Source: UBA3478 sp964217345 (lineage in GTDB: Bacteria > Bacteroidota > Bacteroidia > Flavobacteriales > Flavobacteriaceae). Taken from it: a DNA stretch of 64,000 nt. The translations under genes and the position numbers were made by a program. Below are positions 14,298 to 24,227 of this stretch, piece after piece. The stretch covers positions 22,070 through 86,069 of the forward strand of contig CAXPJI010000013.1 in assembly GCA_964217345.1 (NCBI GenBank). The letters are read 5' to 3'. The notes beneath the pieces are model-generated. The model saw only the letters and a list, made by a program, of their open reading frames with translations, had not been told where the DNA came from and searched no databases. Every line of letters starts with the position of its first letter. The first letter of the stretch is position 1.

Positions 14298-16625
14298 TTG
14301 AAAAATCTACTAATCCTATTCGCACTCCTTTTGGGTGCTAATCTGCTATTTGCACAAGAAGTCAGTATTAGAGGAACCGTGGTCGATGAATTCGGCTACC
14401 CACTTGCTGGTGCAGAAGTTATTTTAGTGGATACCCCACTAGGCGCACAAACCGATATTGATGGTATTTATTCAATAAGTGGTGTTTCTCCAGGATCGTA
14501 CAATCTGAGTGTTCGGTTTTTGGGGTATGAGTCACAAACCCTTTACAATATCATCATAAAGTCAAAGGGTAATCCCGAATACAATTTTAATCTTTCACCA
14601 AAAACAGAAAGTCTAGAGGGCGTAGTATTGCAGGCAGATAACTTTATCGCTCGTCCCAAAGAATCTCCGCTTTCTACGAGAACCCTATCGGCAGTGGAAC
14701 TCGCTACCTATCCGGGCGGAAACAACGATGTGGTGCAAGTAGCCCAAACGCTTCCTGGAGTATCACCTTCGATAGGTGGCTTTCGCAATGATCTGATCAT
14801 TAGAGGTGGGGCACCTAATGAAAGTGTTTATTATTTAGATGGTATAGAAATTCCTAATATCAATCACTTCAGTACACAGGGAAGTGCTGGAGGGCCAGTC
14901 GGAATGATTAATGTTTCCTTCATAGAAAATGTCACTTTATCAGCTTCTTCCTTTGATGCACGCTACGATAATGCACTTTCAGGTGTGCTACAATTTGAGC
15001 AACGAAAGGGTTCAAGCGAAGGATGGAATAGAAATATTCGAGTTAGTGCAAGTGAAACGGCATTAACCTTTGACGGGCCAATTTCTGAAAAAACAACGTT
15101 TATAGGATCGGTGAGAAGAAGCTATCTGCAGTTCTTGTTTGAACTTATCGGTTTACCTATCCGTCCAGACTACTGGGATTATCAATACAAAATAGATCAT
15201 ACCATCGATGATTATAATTCAATCAGTCTTATCGGCATCGGGGCGATCGATGATTTTAGTGTAGAAGCACCTGAGGTCTTTGATGAAGAAGCTACTGCCC
15301 AACTGGAGCAGGCTCCATTTATAGACCAAAGGACTCATGTTGCCGGAATAAGTTGGCAGCATAAATTAAAATCCCAGCCAGGGAAATTCACACTAAGCCT
15401 ATCCCACAACCGATTACAAAACACATTTACCCAATATACTGACTCTGAAAACGAGACAGGTGCCTATTTTATTAATGAGTCACTAGAGGCTGAAACTAAA
15501 CTGAGATTTGACCTAGTAAGGTATCTTGGTAAGCTAAAATGGGCCTACGGGATGAATCTGCAGCGATCGAATTATGAGAACAATACCACTATTGAGCGCA
15601 TCAATAATTCATTCTTTTCTGCTATCGAATTTTCTAAATATGGTCTATTTACTCAGCTTAGTGGAAATCTAGATGCGAAAACGGAGTTTACTCTTGGTCT
15701 TCGCCTTGATGATGACAGTTTTACCAAAAACAATTTATTAGACCACATTTCTCCAAGAGCCGCATTGACCTATAATTTCAATGAAGACCTTAGTGCAACT
15801 CTAGGAATTGGGCGTTATTTCAAAATACCTACCTACACCCAATTGGGTTATCAAAGCGTAGGAATCTTTGTAAACGAAAACCTGAGCTATGTACAATCAG
15901 ATCACTTAACTGCAGGGATCAAAAAGTACTTTGGAAATACAACTTTACTATCTATTGAAGGGTTTTTAAAATCATACAGCAACTATCCTGTCTCAGTGCT
16001 TGATGAGATTTCATTAGCCAACAAAGGAGCCGGTTTCGAGGTATTGGGAAATGAAGAAGTAGAAAGTAGTGGCAAAGGCCGAAGCTATGGGCTAGAATTA
16101 TTATATCAGCAAAAGTTGAGTAATAATTTCTATGGCTTATTTTCTTACACTTATTTCTTCAGTGAATTCAGCGGATTAGATCCCAACATTTATAGAAGAA
16201 GTACTTGGGATAGCCGTCATTTAGCCTCTTTTACTGGCGGATACAAACTCAATAAAAATTGGGAAATTAGCTCGAGGTTCAGGTACAATGGCAAGACCCC
16301 TTACGCTCCGATCGATGAGACCCTTAGTCTAGCAAATTACCCTGACCTTCGACTAGATTATGACTTACTGGGTAATGAGAACTATCTATTAGATCCCTTC
16401 TCTCAACTCGATCTTCGAATTGATAAAAAATGGAATTTCACCGCAAGTAGTTTCAACCTGTTTATCGAAGTTCAGAATTTATTATCGGCCGACAACCCAA
16501 CACCTCCCGAATACGGGTTAGCACGAAACAGTGATGGATCAATAAAAAACCCTTCACAACTCAAGGAATTACCTAGAAGTGAAGGGCAATTTATACCGAG
16601 TATTGGACTCGTTTTCGATTTCTAA
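14298..16625 (+). CDS. TonB-dependent outer-membrane receptor with carboxypeptidase-like N-terminal domain
   Basis: A 775-residue outer-membrane receptor for energised uptake of an unknown ligand. The signal peptide (LLILFALLLGANLLFAQ) is followed by a carboxypeptidase-regulatory-like domain (about residues 22-105; GTVVDEFGYPLAGAEV), a plug (VVQVAQTLPGVSPSIGGF, then LIIRGGAPNESVYYLDG) and a 22-strand-type barrel ending in an aromatic residue (GLVFDF). It starts with TTG at 14298. No in-frame ATG upstream fits, and the promoter is immediately before it. There is no SusD partner, so it is not a SusCD pair. Its stop overlaps convergent ftsZ by 4 bases. Confidence 0.9.
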   Translation: MKNLLILFALLLGANLLFAQEVSIRGTVVDEFGYPLAGAEVILVDTPLGAQTDIDGIYSISGVSPGSYNLSVRFLGYESQTLYNIIIKSKGNPEYNFNLSPKTESLEGVVLQADNFIARPKESPLSTRTLSAVELATYPGGNNDVVQVAQTLPGVSPSIGGFRNDLIIRGGAPNESVYYLDGIEIPNINHFSTQGSAGGPVGMINVSFIENVTLSASSFDARYDNALSGVLQFEQRKGSSEGWNRNIRVSASETALTFDGPISEKTTFIGSVRRSYLQFLFELIGLPIRPDYWDYQYKIDHTIDDYNSISLIGIGAIDDFSVEAPEVFDEEATAQLEQAPFIDQRTHVAGISWQHKLKSQPGKFTLSLSHNRLQNTFTQYTDSENETGAYFINESLEAETKLRFDLVRYLGKLKWAYGMNLQRSNYENNTTIERINNSFFSAIEFSKYGLFTQLSGNLDAKTEFTLGLRLDDDSFTKNNLLDHISPRAALTYNFNEDLSATLGIGRYFKIPTYTQLGYQSVGIFVNENLSYVQSDHLTAGIKKYFGNTTLLSIEGFLKSYSNYPVSVLDEISLANKGAGFEVLGNEEVESSGKGRSYGLELLYQQKLSNNFYGLFSYTYFFSEFSGLDPNIYRRSTWDSRHLASFTGGYKLNKNWEISSRFRYNGKTPYAPIDETLSLANYPDLRLDYDLLGNENYLLDPFSQLDLRIDKKWNFTASSFNLFIEVQNLLSADNPTPPEYGLARNSDGSIKNPSQLKELPRSEGQFIPSIGLVFDF

Positions 16626-18580
16626 TCTACGTTATCGTGCAGAAAAGAATTATTCGTTCTTAGTTGTGTGTCACCGTTTTGATCCTCACTCAAAGTAGTT
16701 CTTGAAACTTTAGACCCCTCAGGTACCTCGTCAAATTCAACGCCAGCACGTTTATACGCCGGTACTCGTTCAATTTCATCCAATTTGATGGAACCCTTAT
16801 TAAATTGATGATTGAAGTTTTTAAAGGCCTGAATACGTTGTTCCTTGCGAGCAGCGAGAATCTCCTCAGTTTCACTCAAACTCATTTCGTAAGGATTACT
16901 TTCGGTTTGAGTTGCCGGAGCAGAGTTCGATGAAACCTTTACCTCTTCTTTAGTAGAAAGGACAAAATCCATTTCTTCCTCCGCTTCTGCAGGAGTTGTA
17001 GTAGCTGACGGCGGTGTATTTACCGGTGTAATTTCCTCAGTATCAGAGAACAAATCGAACACAACGGTTGGAGCCGTCTCTTCGCTATCGGTCTCATCAG
17101 TTACTAGGGGCAATTCAAATGAAAAGTCATCCTGGTCAAATGAAGAGCGTGTAGGATTTACTATTTCAGCATCAATTACCTCAATCTCTTTAATGAGCTC
17201 AGAAGTATCAACAATTACAAAATCATCATCAAGATCATCCTCTTCTTTAAATTCAATCACCTCAGCAGTTACGGGTAAGTCACGAATAAGATCAGAAGTG
17301 TTGATGAGTGGGTTTTCCTCTAAAGACGCTGGAGTATCTCCTTCAAAACGATCCTCCTCTATATCGAATGAGAAGCTCATTCCCTCCTCAACTTCTGACT
17401 CGTCCTCTAATTGAAATATCATTTTAGAAGGCTCTTCATTTACCTCGGCTATAGGGCTTACCAATTCAGGAGCGTTTACATCAATCGAACGAATGGTTTC
17501 AGAAGTATCAAAACCAAGAGTTTGGTCTTTCACCGCTTTTGACTCTCCATCTAAAGTGTGAATAATTCGTTGCGTTTGGTGGGTTACAATATACTCTTGT
17601 TGATCGGTATCAAAACCAGTTGCTATAACGGTCACAGAAATGGCATCACCTAAAGACTCATCTTCACCTACACCCATAATGATATCGGCATTATAACCAG
17701 CCTCAGATTGGATGTGATCATTAATCTCACCAATCTCGTCAAGGGTAATTTCATCAGTACCAGAAACGATGAGTAAAAGAACGTTCTTTGCACCTTTGAT
17801 CTTATTATCATTGAGGAGTGGACTGTCGAGTGCCGATTCGATAGCGATACGTGCACGGTCTGCACCAGCGGTTACTGCAGCTCCCATGATTGCTGTTCCG
17901 CTATTTGACAGTACTGTCTTCGCATCTCTAAGGTCAATATTCTGGAGGTAGTGATGGGTAATTACCTCTGCAATACCTTTCGCTGCCGTAGCAAGCACCT
18001 CATCAGCTTTGCTAAAACCTGATTTGAATCCAAGATTACCGTAAATCTCACGGAGCTTGTTGTTATTGATTACGATGAGTGAATCTACACTCTCCCGTAA
18101 TTTATCTAATCCTTTCTGGGCCTGAGTATAACGTGTATTCCCCTCAAACTTAAAAGGAATGGTAACAATACCCACGGTAAGAATACCCATTTCCTTAGCC
18201 AAACCAGCAATAATGGGTGCAGCACCCGTTCCGGTTCCACCACCCATACCCGCAGTAATGAATACCATTTTGGTTTGCTGCTGTAAAAGACCTTTTAACT
18301 CCTCTAATGACTCCAAAGCCGCCTGCTCTCCAATTTCTGGATTTGCACCTGCACCTAGACCTTCAGTCAGATTAAGGCCCAGTTGAATTTTATTCGGTAC
18401 TGGACTGTTTTCAAGCGCTTGGCGGTCGGTATTGCAAATCACAAAGTCAACTCCTTTGATTCCTTCACGGTACATGTAGTTAACGGCATTACTTCCTCCA
18501 CCACCAATACCAATGACCTTAATTACATTGCTTTTATGCTTCGGTAAATCAAAATTGATGTTTTCTAATTCAAAACTCAT
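16622..18580 (-). CDS. ftsZ: Cell division protein FtsZ with long C-terminal linker
   Basis: The tubulin-like GTPase that forms the Z ring. Residues 1-330 are the conserved core with GGGGSNAVNYM (residues 26-36) and the tubulin signature GGGTGTGAAPI (about 113). An acidic, Thr/Glu-rich linker of about 230 residues follows. A conserved C-terminal peptide (VPAYKRAGV) then comes about 45 residues before the end, and the protein closes with NNSFLHDNVD, which I recall as shared by flavobacterial FtsZ. At 652 residues it is much longer than E. coli FtsZ (383), almost all linker. It is the last gene of the cluster, 18 bases after ftsA. Confidence 0.97.
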   Translation of the reverse strand: MSFELENINFDLPKHKSNVIKVIGIGGGGSNAVNYMYREGIKGVDFVICNTDRQALENSPVPNKIQLGLNLTEGLGAGANPEIGEQAALESLEELKGLLQQQTKMVFITAGMGGGTGTGAAPIIAGLAKEMGILTVGIVTIPFKFEGNTRYTQAQKGLDKLRESVDSLIVINNNKLREIYGNLGFKSGFSKADEVLATAAKGIAEVITHHYLQNIDLRDAKTVLSNSGTAIMGAAVTAGADRARIAIESALDSPLLNDNKIKGAKNVLLLIVSGTDEITLDEIGEINDHIQSEAGYNADIIMGVGEDESLGDAISVTVIATGFDTDQQEYIVTHQTQRIIHTLDGESKAVKDQTLGFDTSETIRSIDVNAPELVSPIAEVNEEPSKMIFQLEDESEVEEGMSFSFDIEEDRFEGDTPASLEENPLINTSDLIRDLPVTAEVIEFKEEDDLDDDFVIVDTSELIKEIEVIDAEIVNPTRSSFDQDDFSFELPLVTDETDSEETAPTVVFDLFSDTEEITPVNTPPSATTTPAEAEEEMDFVLSTKEEVKVSSNSAPATQTESNPYEMSLSETEEILAARKEQRIQAFKNFNHQFNKGSIKLDEIERVPAYKRAGVEFDEVPEGSKVSRTTLSEDQNGDTQLRTNNSFLHDNVD

Positions 18581-18598
18581 AGGTCGGTTGCGTTTTAT

Positions 18599-19915
18599 TT
18601 AGTCGGCTAATTCGTCAAAAATATTCTTCACTTTATTCAAAAAGTTTCCTACCATTCCCGGTTTCTTTGGCCCTTTTATGGCCTCATTTTCTTGCACTTG
18701 CGTTTCGTCGGTATCTTTTTGCTCAACTACAGGCATGGTCTTCGCCTGTATTTCTTGTATTTCTAATGCACCCATTAGTAAACCAACTGCGGTGGCGTAC
18801 ATTGGGCTGGCAATTTCTGGGCTTGAATTTCCTGCAAGGTGTTCGTTCGGATATCCGATACGGGTGTCCATACCGGTGATGTATTCAACTACCTGTTTCA
18901 AGTGTTTGAGTTGGCTTCCACCACCTGTAATAACAATACCTGCGATCAGTTTCTTTTTCTGGTCACCTTGTGCGTAGTTCTTAATTTCAGCATTAACTGC
19001 TTCAATAATCTCCACGACTCGAGCGTGTATAATCTTTGAAAGAGTCTTTAAGGTGATCTCCTTTGGTTCTCTACCTCTTAAGCCAGGGATCGATACCACT
19101 TCGTTTTCCTTATTTTCTCCAGGCCACGCAGAACCAAACTTCACTTTTAACAGTTCGGCTTGCTTTTCTATGATTGCACAACCTTCTTTGATATCCTCCG
19201 TGATAATATTACCACCGAAAGGAATCACTGAGGTGTGTCTGATAATTCCATCCTTGAATACCGCTAAGTCTGTGGTACCTCCTCCGATATCAACTAAAGC
19301 TACGCCCGCTTCCATTTCTTCTTGACTCAAAACGGCCTTAGCAGAAGCGATAGGCTCTAAACAAACATCTTGCACTTTAATATTAGCGCTTACGATACAA
19401 CGGTGAATATTCTTAATAGAAGCTACTTGACCTACCACCACATGAAACTTGGCCTCTAATCGGTTTCCATACATGCCGATAGGCTCTTTGATCTCAGATT
19501 GGGTATCTACCTTATACTCTTGCGGAAGCACGTGAATAATCTCCTCACCCGGCAGCATTTGTAGCTTTTTTACCTGCTGCTCTAGTCGTTTTAGATCGTC
19601 TTCGCTAATAACCTCTTCTGGAGCTTCTCTGGTAATATAATCTGAAGTCTGTAAGCTTCGTATATGCTGACCGGCAATACCGGCGACCACTTCAGAAATG
19701 GCAACTCCTGAAACACTTTCTGCCTCTTCAACTGCAGCTTGAATCGATTGAACCGTTTGAGTAATATTGTTGACTACTCCACGATGGACACCTAAACTTT
19801 TGGCTTTACCAATACCTACAACCTCAACTTTCCCAAATTCATTTTCCTTACCGATAATAGCAACGATCTTCGTCGTCCCGATATCTAAGCCTACTGAATA
19901 TGTTTCTTGTTCCAT
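18599..19915 (-). CDS. ftsA: Cell division protein FtsA
   Basis: A 438-residue actin-like ATPase that tethers FtsZ to the inner membrane. Actin-family motifs are visible: VGLDIGTTKIVAIIG at residues 8-22, ALVDIGGGTTDLAVF near 200 and IVITGGGSQLKHL near 325. The SHS2 (1C) insertion lies between the first two. The C-terminus ends in a short amphipathic helix (MVGNFLNKVKNIFDELAD), the expected membrane-targeting element. It sits between ftsQ and ftsZ, as in most bacteria. Confidence 0.97.
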   Translation of the reverse strand: MEQETYSVGLDIGTTKIVAIIGKENEFGKVEVVGIGKAKSLGVHRGVVNNITQTVQSIQAAVEEAESVSGVAISEVVAGIAGQHIRSLQTSDYITREAPEEVISEDDLKRLEQQVKKLQMLPGEEIIHVLPQEYKVDTQSEIKEPIGMYGNRLEAKFHVVVGQVASIKNIHRCIVSANIKVQDVCLEPIASAKAVLSQEEMEAGVALVDIGGGTTDLAVFKDGIIRHTSVIPFGGNIITEDIKEGCAIIEKQAELLKVKFGSAWPGENKENEVVSIPGLRGREPKEITLKTLSKIIHARVVEIIEAVNAEIKNYAQGDQKKKLIAGIVITGGGSQLKHLKQVVEYITGMDTRIGYPNEHLAGNSSPEIASPMYATAVGLLMGALEIQEIQAKTMPVVEQKDTDETQVQENEAIKGPKKPGMVGNFLNKVKNIFDELAD

Positions 19916-19919
19916 ATGG

Positions 19920-20642
19920 TTACTTTTTGGTAGCCACTACCTGATTATTAAAAGACAAATTCACTGTTCGATATTGTCCTAGCGATTTCTCTTGCTCTGC
20001 TTTTATCAAAAAAGCAATCAACTTGGTCAGCTTCTGTTCGATATTCACTGCTTCTCCAACAATTACCTCGAAGGGCAACGAGTTAAAAAGGAGCGAAAAA
20101 CGGCGTGAACCAATTTGCTTGATTTCTTTTAGATCATTGTTCAAGGGAGCCCTACTTTCTATGCCAGTAAGCAGCTCAATCACGTCAGACCCTTCTATTT
20201 CAAAAGCTTCATTCGGTCGAATCAAAGCGACTTTAGGTTCATATCGGCTGGTCAAGGGAAGCTGATCCCCTAGTTCATCGATATAATAGGGTTTTGAACC
20301 AATCACCTTAGCTCTAACCTTTTTTTGCTGAATTTCAGCCACTAAGACTCCCGAAATTGTACTGAACACCTCAGCATTTCGAACACCAGACATCGATTCG
20401 ATGCCTTTTTCTGCCTTACTCAAAACTATCCCATCTTTTAGGCTCGCGCTGTATTGTTGAACAATTTGTATTAACAATTTATTAACCGAGTCGGTATCAA
20501 CAAGTGTTTCCTTCTTTTGATCGAATCGAATATCTATATGGCTCGCAGGCCTAACTTTCTGTTGAAACTGCGAAACAACAATTAAGATCACCATTAAAAC
20601 GGTAACACTTAGGAACTGTATGAGTGATTTAAACCGTTTCAC
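19920..20642 (-). CDS. ftsQ: Cell division protein FtsQ
   Basis: A 240-residue bitopic divisome protein. Residues 1-11 are cytoplasmic and basic, residues 12-26 form the membrane segment (FLSVTVLMVILIVVSQF), and the rest is periplasmic with a POTRA-like region (SMSGVRNAEVFSTISGVLVAEI). It starts with GTG at 20642, overlapping the murC stop by 4 bases. Sequence conservation of FtsQ is low, so the call depends partly on position between murC and ftsA. Confidence 0.88.
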   Translation of the reverse strand: MKRFKSLIQFLSVTVLMVILIVVSQFQQKVRPASHIDIRFDQKKETLVDTDSVNKLLIQIVQQYSASLKDGIVLSKAEKGIESMSGVRNAEVFSTISGVLVAEIQQKKVRAKVIGSKPYYIDELGDQLPLTSRYEPKVALIRPNEAFEIEGSDVIELLTGIESRAPLNNDLKEIKQIGSRRFSLLFNSLPFEVIVGEAVNIEQKLTKLIAFLIKAEQEKSLGQYRTVNLSFNNQVVATKK

Positions 20643-21955
20643 TGTTCTAGAAGTTTTTGAATCAACTTCGATAAATTGGCAATATCGCCAGCACCAAGAG
20701 TAACTAACACATCGGGGGCTTTCACAGATATACGCATCAGGACCTCATCCTTTGTAACCAATTCTAAACGAGAATCTCCATTTAATAAGAGTTCAGAACT
20801 GACTCCTTGAATCGGAACTTCACGGGCTGGATAGATGGGTAATATCCAAACATGATCAAACAGAGTTAAAACCTCAGTAAACTCCTTGGCAAAATCTCGA
20901 GTTCGAGAATATAAATGAGGCTGAAAAATTGCAGTAATCGATCGATTCTGATATCGCGAACGAAGCAACTGATGCATTGCTTTAATTTCACTGGGATGAT
21001 GCGCATAGTCATCGTAAAAAACAACCTGGTTATTTTCAACTAATTTTGACGCTCTTCGTTTTGCTAAAGGAAGGGTATTGAAAATGGGGATAAGCTTCTC
21101 AAAGGAGACTATTTCCTTTGCAATTATATAGGCAGCTAGCGCATTGAGTAGATTGTGATCACCATAAAAAGGAACCTTTACTGAGATAGCAGAGCTACCC
21201 TTAGAATGGATCTTAAAATTAGTTCCTCTCTTGGTTAATTCAACATCGGTAATATACCACTCATTCTCAGGTGAAAATCCATAAGGAATTGATCCCGTTA
21301 ATTTCACAGACTCATGAGCCATCAAAGCACCTGAAGTTTGACTTGCGAATTGAGTGAAAGAATCGACAATGGCTTGGTAATCCTTATAGATATCTAAATG
21401 ATCAGGCTCTATCGATGTGATGATCGAAGCATGTGGATTTAAGGCTAAAAAGGAACGATCAAACTCATCTGCCTCAACCACAAAATATTCTGAACCTGAT
21501 GAATAATAATTCGAATTCAAATCGTTTGAAATTCCGCCGAGAAAAGCAGTAAACGAAATGTTAGACTGTTTCAAAAAATGAGTGAGAAAGGTAGCAGTCG
21601 TAGTCTTTCCATGAGTGCCTGCCACAGCAAGTACCTTTCCTGATTGAACAATGTCGCCTAAAAACTGAGCTCTCTTTAAAGTTCGAACTCCTTTCGATAT
21701 GGCATATTTCAATTGCGGATGTTCAATCGTAACAGCCGCGGTATAAATAACTAGAAGGTTGCTCGAAAAGGTATCAATGAATGAGAAATCGTTAGAGTCA
21801 TAACCGATCTGTGCACCCTCATTGGTTAATGCTTGACATAAATCGGTTTGATCGCGATCGTATCCTCCGACTACATCGCCTCGACTTAGCAGAAAGCGAG
21901 CCAAGGCTGACATTCCAATACCTCCAATTCCTATGAAATAGTAGGACTGTTTCAT
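20639..21955 (-). CDS. murC: UDP-N-acetylmuramate--L-alanine ligase
   Basis: A 438-residue Mur ligase that adds L-Ala to UDP-MurNAc in the cytoplasm, starting the peptide stem. It has a Rossmann start (FIGIGGIGMSALARFL), the ATP loop GTHGKTTTATFL near residue 113, and DDYAHHPSEI near 316, a MurC signature. The length is on the short side for MurC because of a compact C-terminal domain. It overlaps murG by 4 bases and ftsQ by 4, indicating tight translational coupling. Confidence 0.97.
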   Translation of the reverse strand: MKQSYYFIGIGGIGMSALARFLLSRGDVVGGYDRDQTDLCQALTNEGAQIGYDSNDFSFIDTFSSNLLVIYTAAVTIEHPQLKYAISKGVRTLKRAQFLGDIVQSGKVLAVAGTHGKTTTATFLTHFLKQSNISFTAFLGGISNDLNSNYYSSGSEYFVVEADEFDRSFLALNPHASIITSIEPDHLDIYKDYQAIVDSFTQFASQTSGALMAHESVKLTGSIPYGFSPENEWYITDVELTKRGTNFKIHSKGSSAISVKVPFYGDHNLLNALAAYIIAKEIVSFEKLIPIFNTLPLAKRRASKLVENNQVVFYDDYAHHPSEIKAMHQLLRSRYQNRSITAIFQPHLYSRTRDFAKEFTEVLTLFDHVWILPIYPAREVPIQGVSSELLLNGDSRLELVTKDEVLMRISVKAPDVLVTLGAGDIANLSKLIQKLLEQ

Positions 21956-23034
21956 CTCAATCGTTCTGCTATTAATTCTACAATGGTCTCAGCAGCCCTA
22001 GGTCTAGCTTCAGCCTTAAATCGATTCCCCATTGCTCGATCTTCTGACTGAACATATTCAAGAAATCGCTCCAGAATACTTGAATCAGATAGTTCACTTT
22101 CTCTAAGAATCATGGCAGCGTCTAAAGCTACCATGCTTTCTGCGTTCTTAGTTTGGTGATCTTCTGCAACTAAGGGCGAGGGAATAAAAAGTGTTGGTTT
22201 ACCCACTCCAGCTAATTCAGAAATGGCTCCTGCTCCTGCCCTAGAAATAATACCCGAAGCTAGTTCGTAGACAGCTCCCATATCTTCGATAAAAGAAACG
22301 ACTTTCACAGATTTACTCTCATAATTTTTATAGGTGCTGTAGTAAATCTTTCCACACTGCCACAGCACTTTAAAACCTAGGCCAGTAATTAGATCTAATT
22401 GTTCACTTAACCACTTATTCATTGCAGCAGAACCCAAACTACCTCCTAGCATTAAAACCACTTTGTCTGAGGTACTAAAACCATAAATACTTGCAGCTGT
22501 AGCTCGATTTATCTGGTTAGCAGTCAAAGATGATCTAATGGGATTACCAGTTATAACCACCTTAGATTTTGGGAAAAATCGATCCATATTGGGATAGGCA
22601 ACACAAATAACATCTGCTTTGGGTGAGACCCATTTATTAGTGAGACCTGCAAAGGCATTCTGTTCTTGAATCAAATAAGGGATCTTTAAAATAGAAGCTA
22701 CAAAAAGAAGCGGCCCACTAGCAAAACCTCCGGTACCCACCACATAATTGGGTTTGAACTTTAATAACAGAAAAAAAGATTGAAGCAAACTCGAAAGCAG
22801 CATCAACGGCAACAGGAAATTTCTTAAACTAAATTTTCTTTGAATACCTGTGATCCAAAGCCCTTCAATCGGATATCCCGCTTTGGGCACGAGCTCCATC
22901 TCCATTCTACCTTGGGCACCCACGAACAGAAATTCTGCATCGGGATAGGTAGCCTTAAGTGCATCAGCAATAGCAATTGCTGGGTAGATATGTCCACCAG
23001 TACCCCCACCCGATATCAGAAATCGATAATTCAT
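21952..23034 (-). CDS. murG: Lipid II synthase MurG
   Basis: A 360-residue GT28-family glycosyltransferase that transfers GlcNAc from UDP-GlcNAc to lipid I at the inner face of the membrane. The N-terminal GGGTGGHIYPAIAIA loop is at residues 9-23, a hydrophobic membrane-contact region near residues 70-95, and the C-terminal donor-site motif SRAGAGAISELA near 265. It starts at ATG 23034 and overlaps both neighbours by 4 bases. Confidence 0.97.
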   Translation of the reverse strand: MNYRFLISGGGTGGHIYPAIAIADALKATYPDAEFLFVGAQGRMEMELVPKAGYPIEGLWITGIQRKFSLRNFLLPLMLLSSLLQSFFLLLKFKPNYVVGTGGFASGPLLFVASILKIPYLIQEQNAFAGLTNKWVSPKADVICVAYPNMDRFFPKSKVVITGNPIRSSLTANQINRATAASIYGFSTSDKVVLMLGGSLGSAAMNKWLSEQLDLITGLGFKVLWQCGKIYYSTYKNYESKSVKVVSFIEDMGAVYELASGIISRAGAGAISELAGVGKPTLFIPSPLVAEDHQTKNAESMVALDAAMILRESELSDSSILERFLEYVQSEDRAMGNRFKAEARPRAAETIVELIAERLR

Positions 23035-24227
23035 TTACGACTAAGATTTTTGATAGAGAATTCGGCATCTGCGAGTTTCTCCTTTTTCTTCGTATGGCTG
23101 GTTGCACTAAGCACGATACCTATTGCAATGCAAGTCATCCAGATAGAGGTTCCCCCCATACTGATCAGTGGTAAAGGTTGACCTGTAACCGGTACAAGCT
23201 CAACGACCACGGCCATGTTCAAAAATGCCTGAAACACGATCGGAAGCCCAAGTCCTACAATCAACAGCTTAGCAAATACTGAAGTGGCTGCATAGGCTAG
23301 TACAGTGATACGAAAGAGAAAAAGGATATAAATTAAAAGAATAAACAACCCTCCAACTAGCCCATACTCCTCAACAATGATGGCATAGATAAAATCAGAG
23401 GTACTCTGAGAAATTCTATTTTTAATGACACTTTTTCCTGCACCCTTCCCAAAAACACCGCCCTCTGCCACTGCAATTTTTGCCAGGGTTATTTGATGAC
23501 GACTATCGTCTGTGGCCAATTCAGGATGCATGAACGACTCAACTCTATTCTTCCATGTAATTGCCCGATCAGAGGGGATTACTTCAGGAGAAGTCAATAA
23601 TATGGTGAAAAAAAGCGCTGCTCCAGCAGTTATTGAAATACCTATAGCCATAAGATACTTCAACGGATACCCCCCCATAAAGCAAAGCATAAAAGCATTA
23701 AACCCGATCAGTGCAGCCGTCGAAAAGTTTTGCCCAACTACGAGAATAACGGTTGCAAAAATTGGGATCCAAAGAGGTAAAATACTATCCCTAAAACGAA
23801 CTGCAGTACCTTTAACTTTAGCCAAATAACTTGCAACACAAACCATTAACAATACACTGGATAAAGTAGATGGTTGGAAATTCATGTTTAATAAGGGTAC
23901 TTTAATCCACCGTTTGGCACTCACTCCTCCAAAAGAAGTATCAAGAGTTAATGTGTAGGCTAATAATAACAAGGAAGGAATCAATAACAACCAAGCGATC
24001 ATAGCTATACGTTCAATCGGTAAGTAGTGTGTTAGACCAATAAGTCCAAACCCTGCTATCAATAAAAACATATGTTTAAACAGAAGGGTGCTAATCACCG
24101 AGCTAGACTCACTGAAATGAATTTGTGTTCCAGCACTATACACTGGCAAGAAAGAAAGAATCGCTAATAGCACAGTTAGTGCCCAAATAGCGCGATCTCC
24201 TCTAAGTAAGCTCAGTGCGTTTTTCAT
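23031..24227 (-). CDS. ftsW: FtsW peptidoglycan glycosyltransferase
   Basis: A 398-residue SEDS-family polymerase with about ten membrane segments, which polymerises lipid II at the septum together with FtsI. The SEDS signature TGQPLPLISMGGTS is near residue 352 and the family motif GEGGVFGKG-like VAEGGVFGKGAGKS near 250. The C-terminus is a basic cytoplasmic tail. It lies between murD and murG, the normal dcw position, which supports FtsW rather than RodA. Confidence 0.95.
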   Translation of the reverse strand: MKNALSLLRGDRAIWALTVLLAILSFLPVYSAGTQIHFSESSSVISTLLFKHMFLLIAGFGLIGLTHYLPIERIAMIAWLLLIPSLLLLAYTLTLDTSFGGVSAKRWIKVPLLNMNFQPSTLSSVLLMVCVASYLAKVKGTAVRFRDSILPLWIPIFATVILVVGQNFSTAALIGFNAFMLCFMGGYPLKYLMAIGISITAGAALFFTILLTSPEVIPSDRAITWKNRVESFMHPELATDDSRHQITLAKIAVAEGGVFGKGAGKSVIKNRISQSTSDFIYAIIVEEYGLVGGLFILLIYILFLFRITVLAYAATSVFAKLLIVGLGLPIVFQAFLNMAVVVELVPVTGQPLPLISMGGTSIWMTCIAIGIVLSATSHTKKKEKLADAEFSIKNLSRK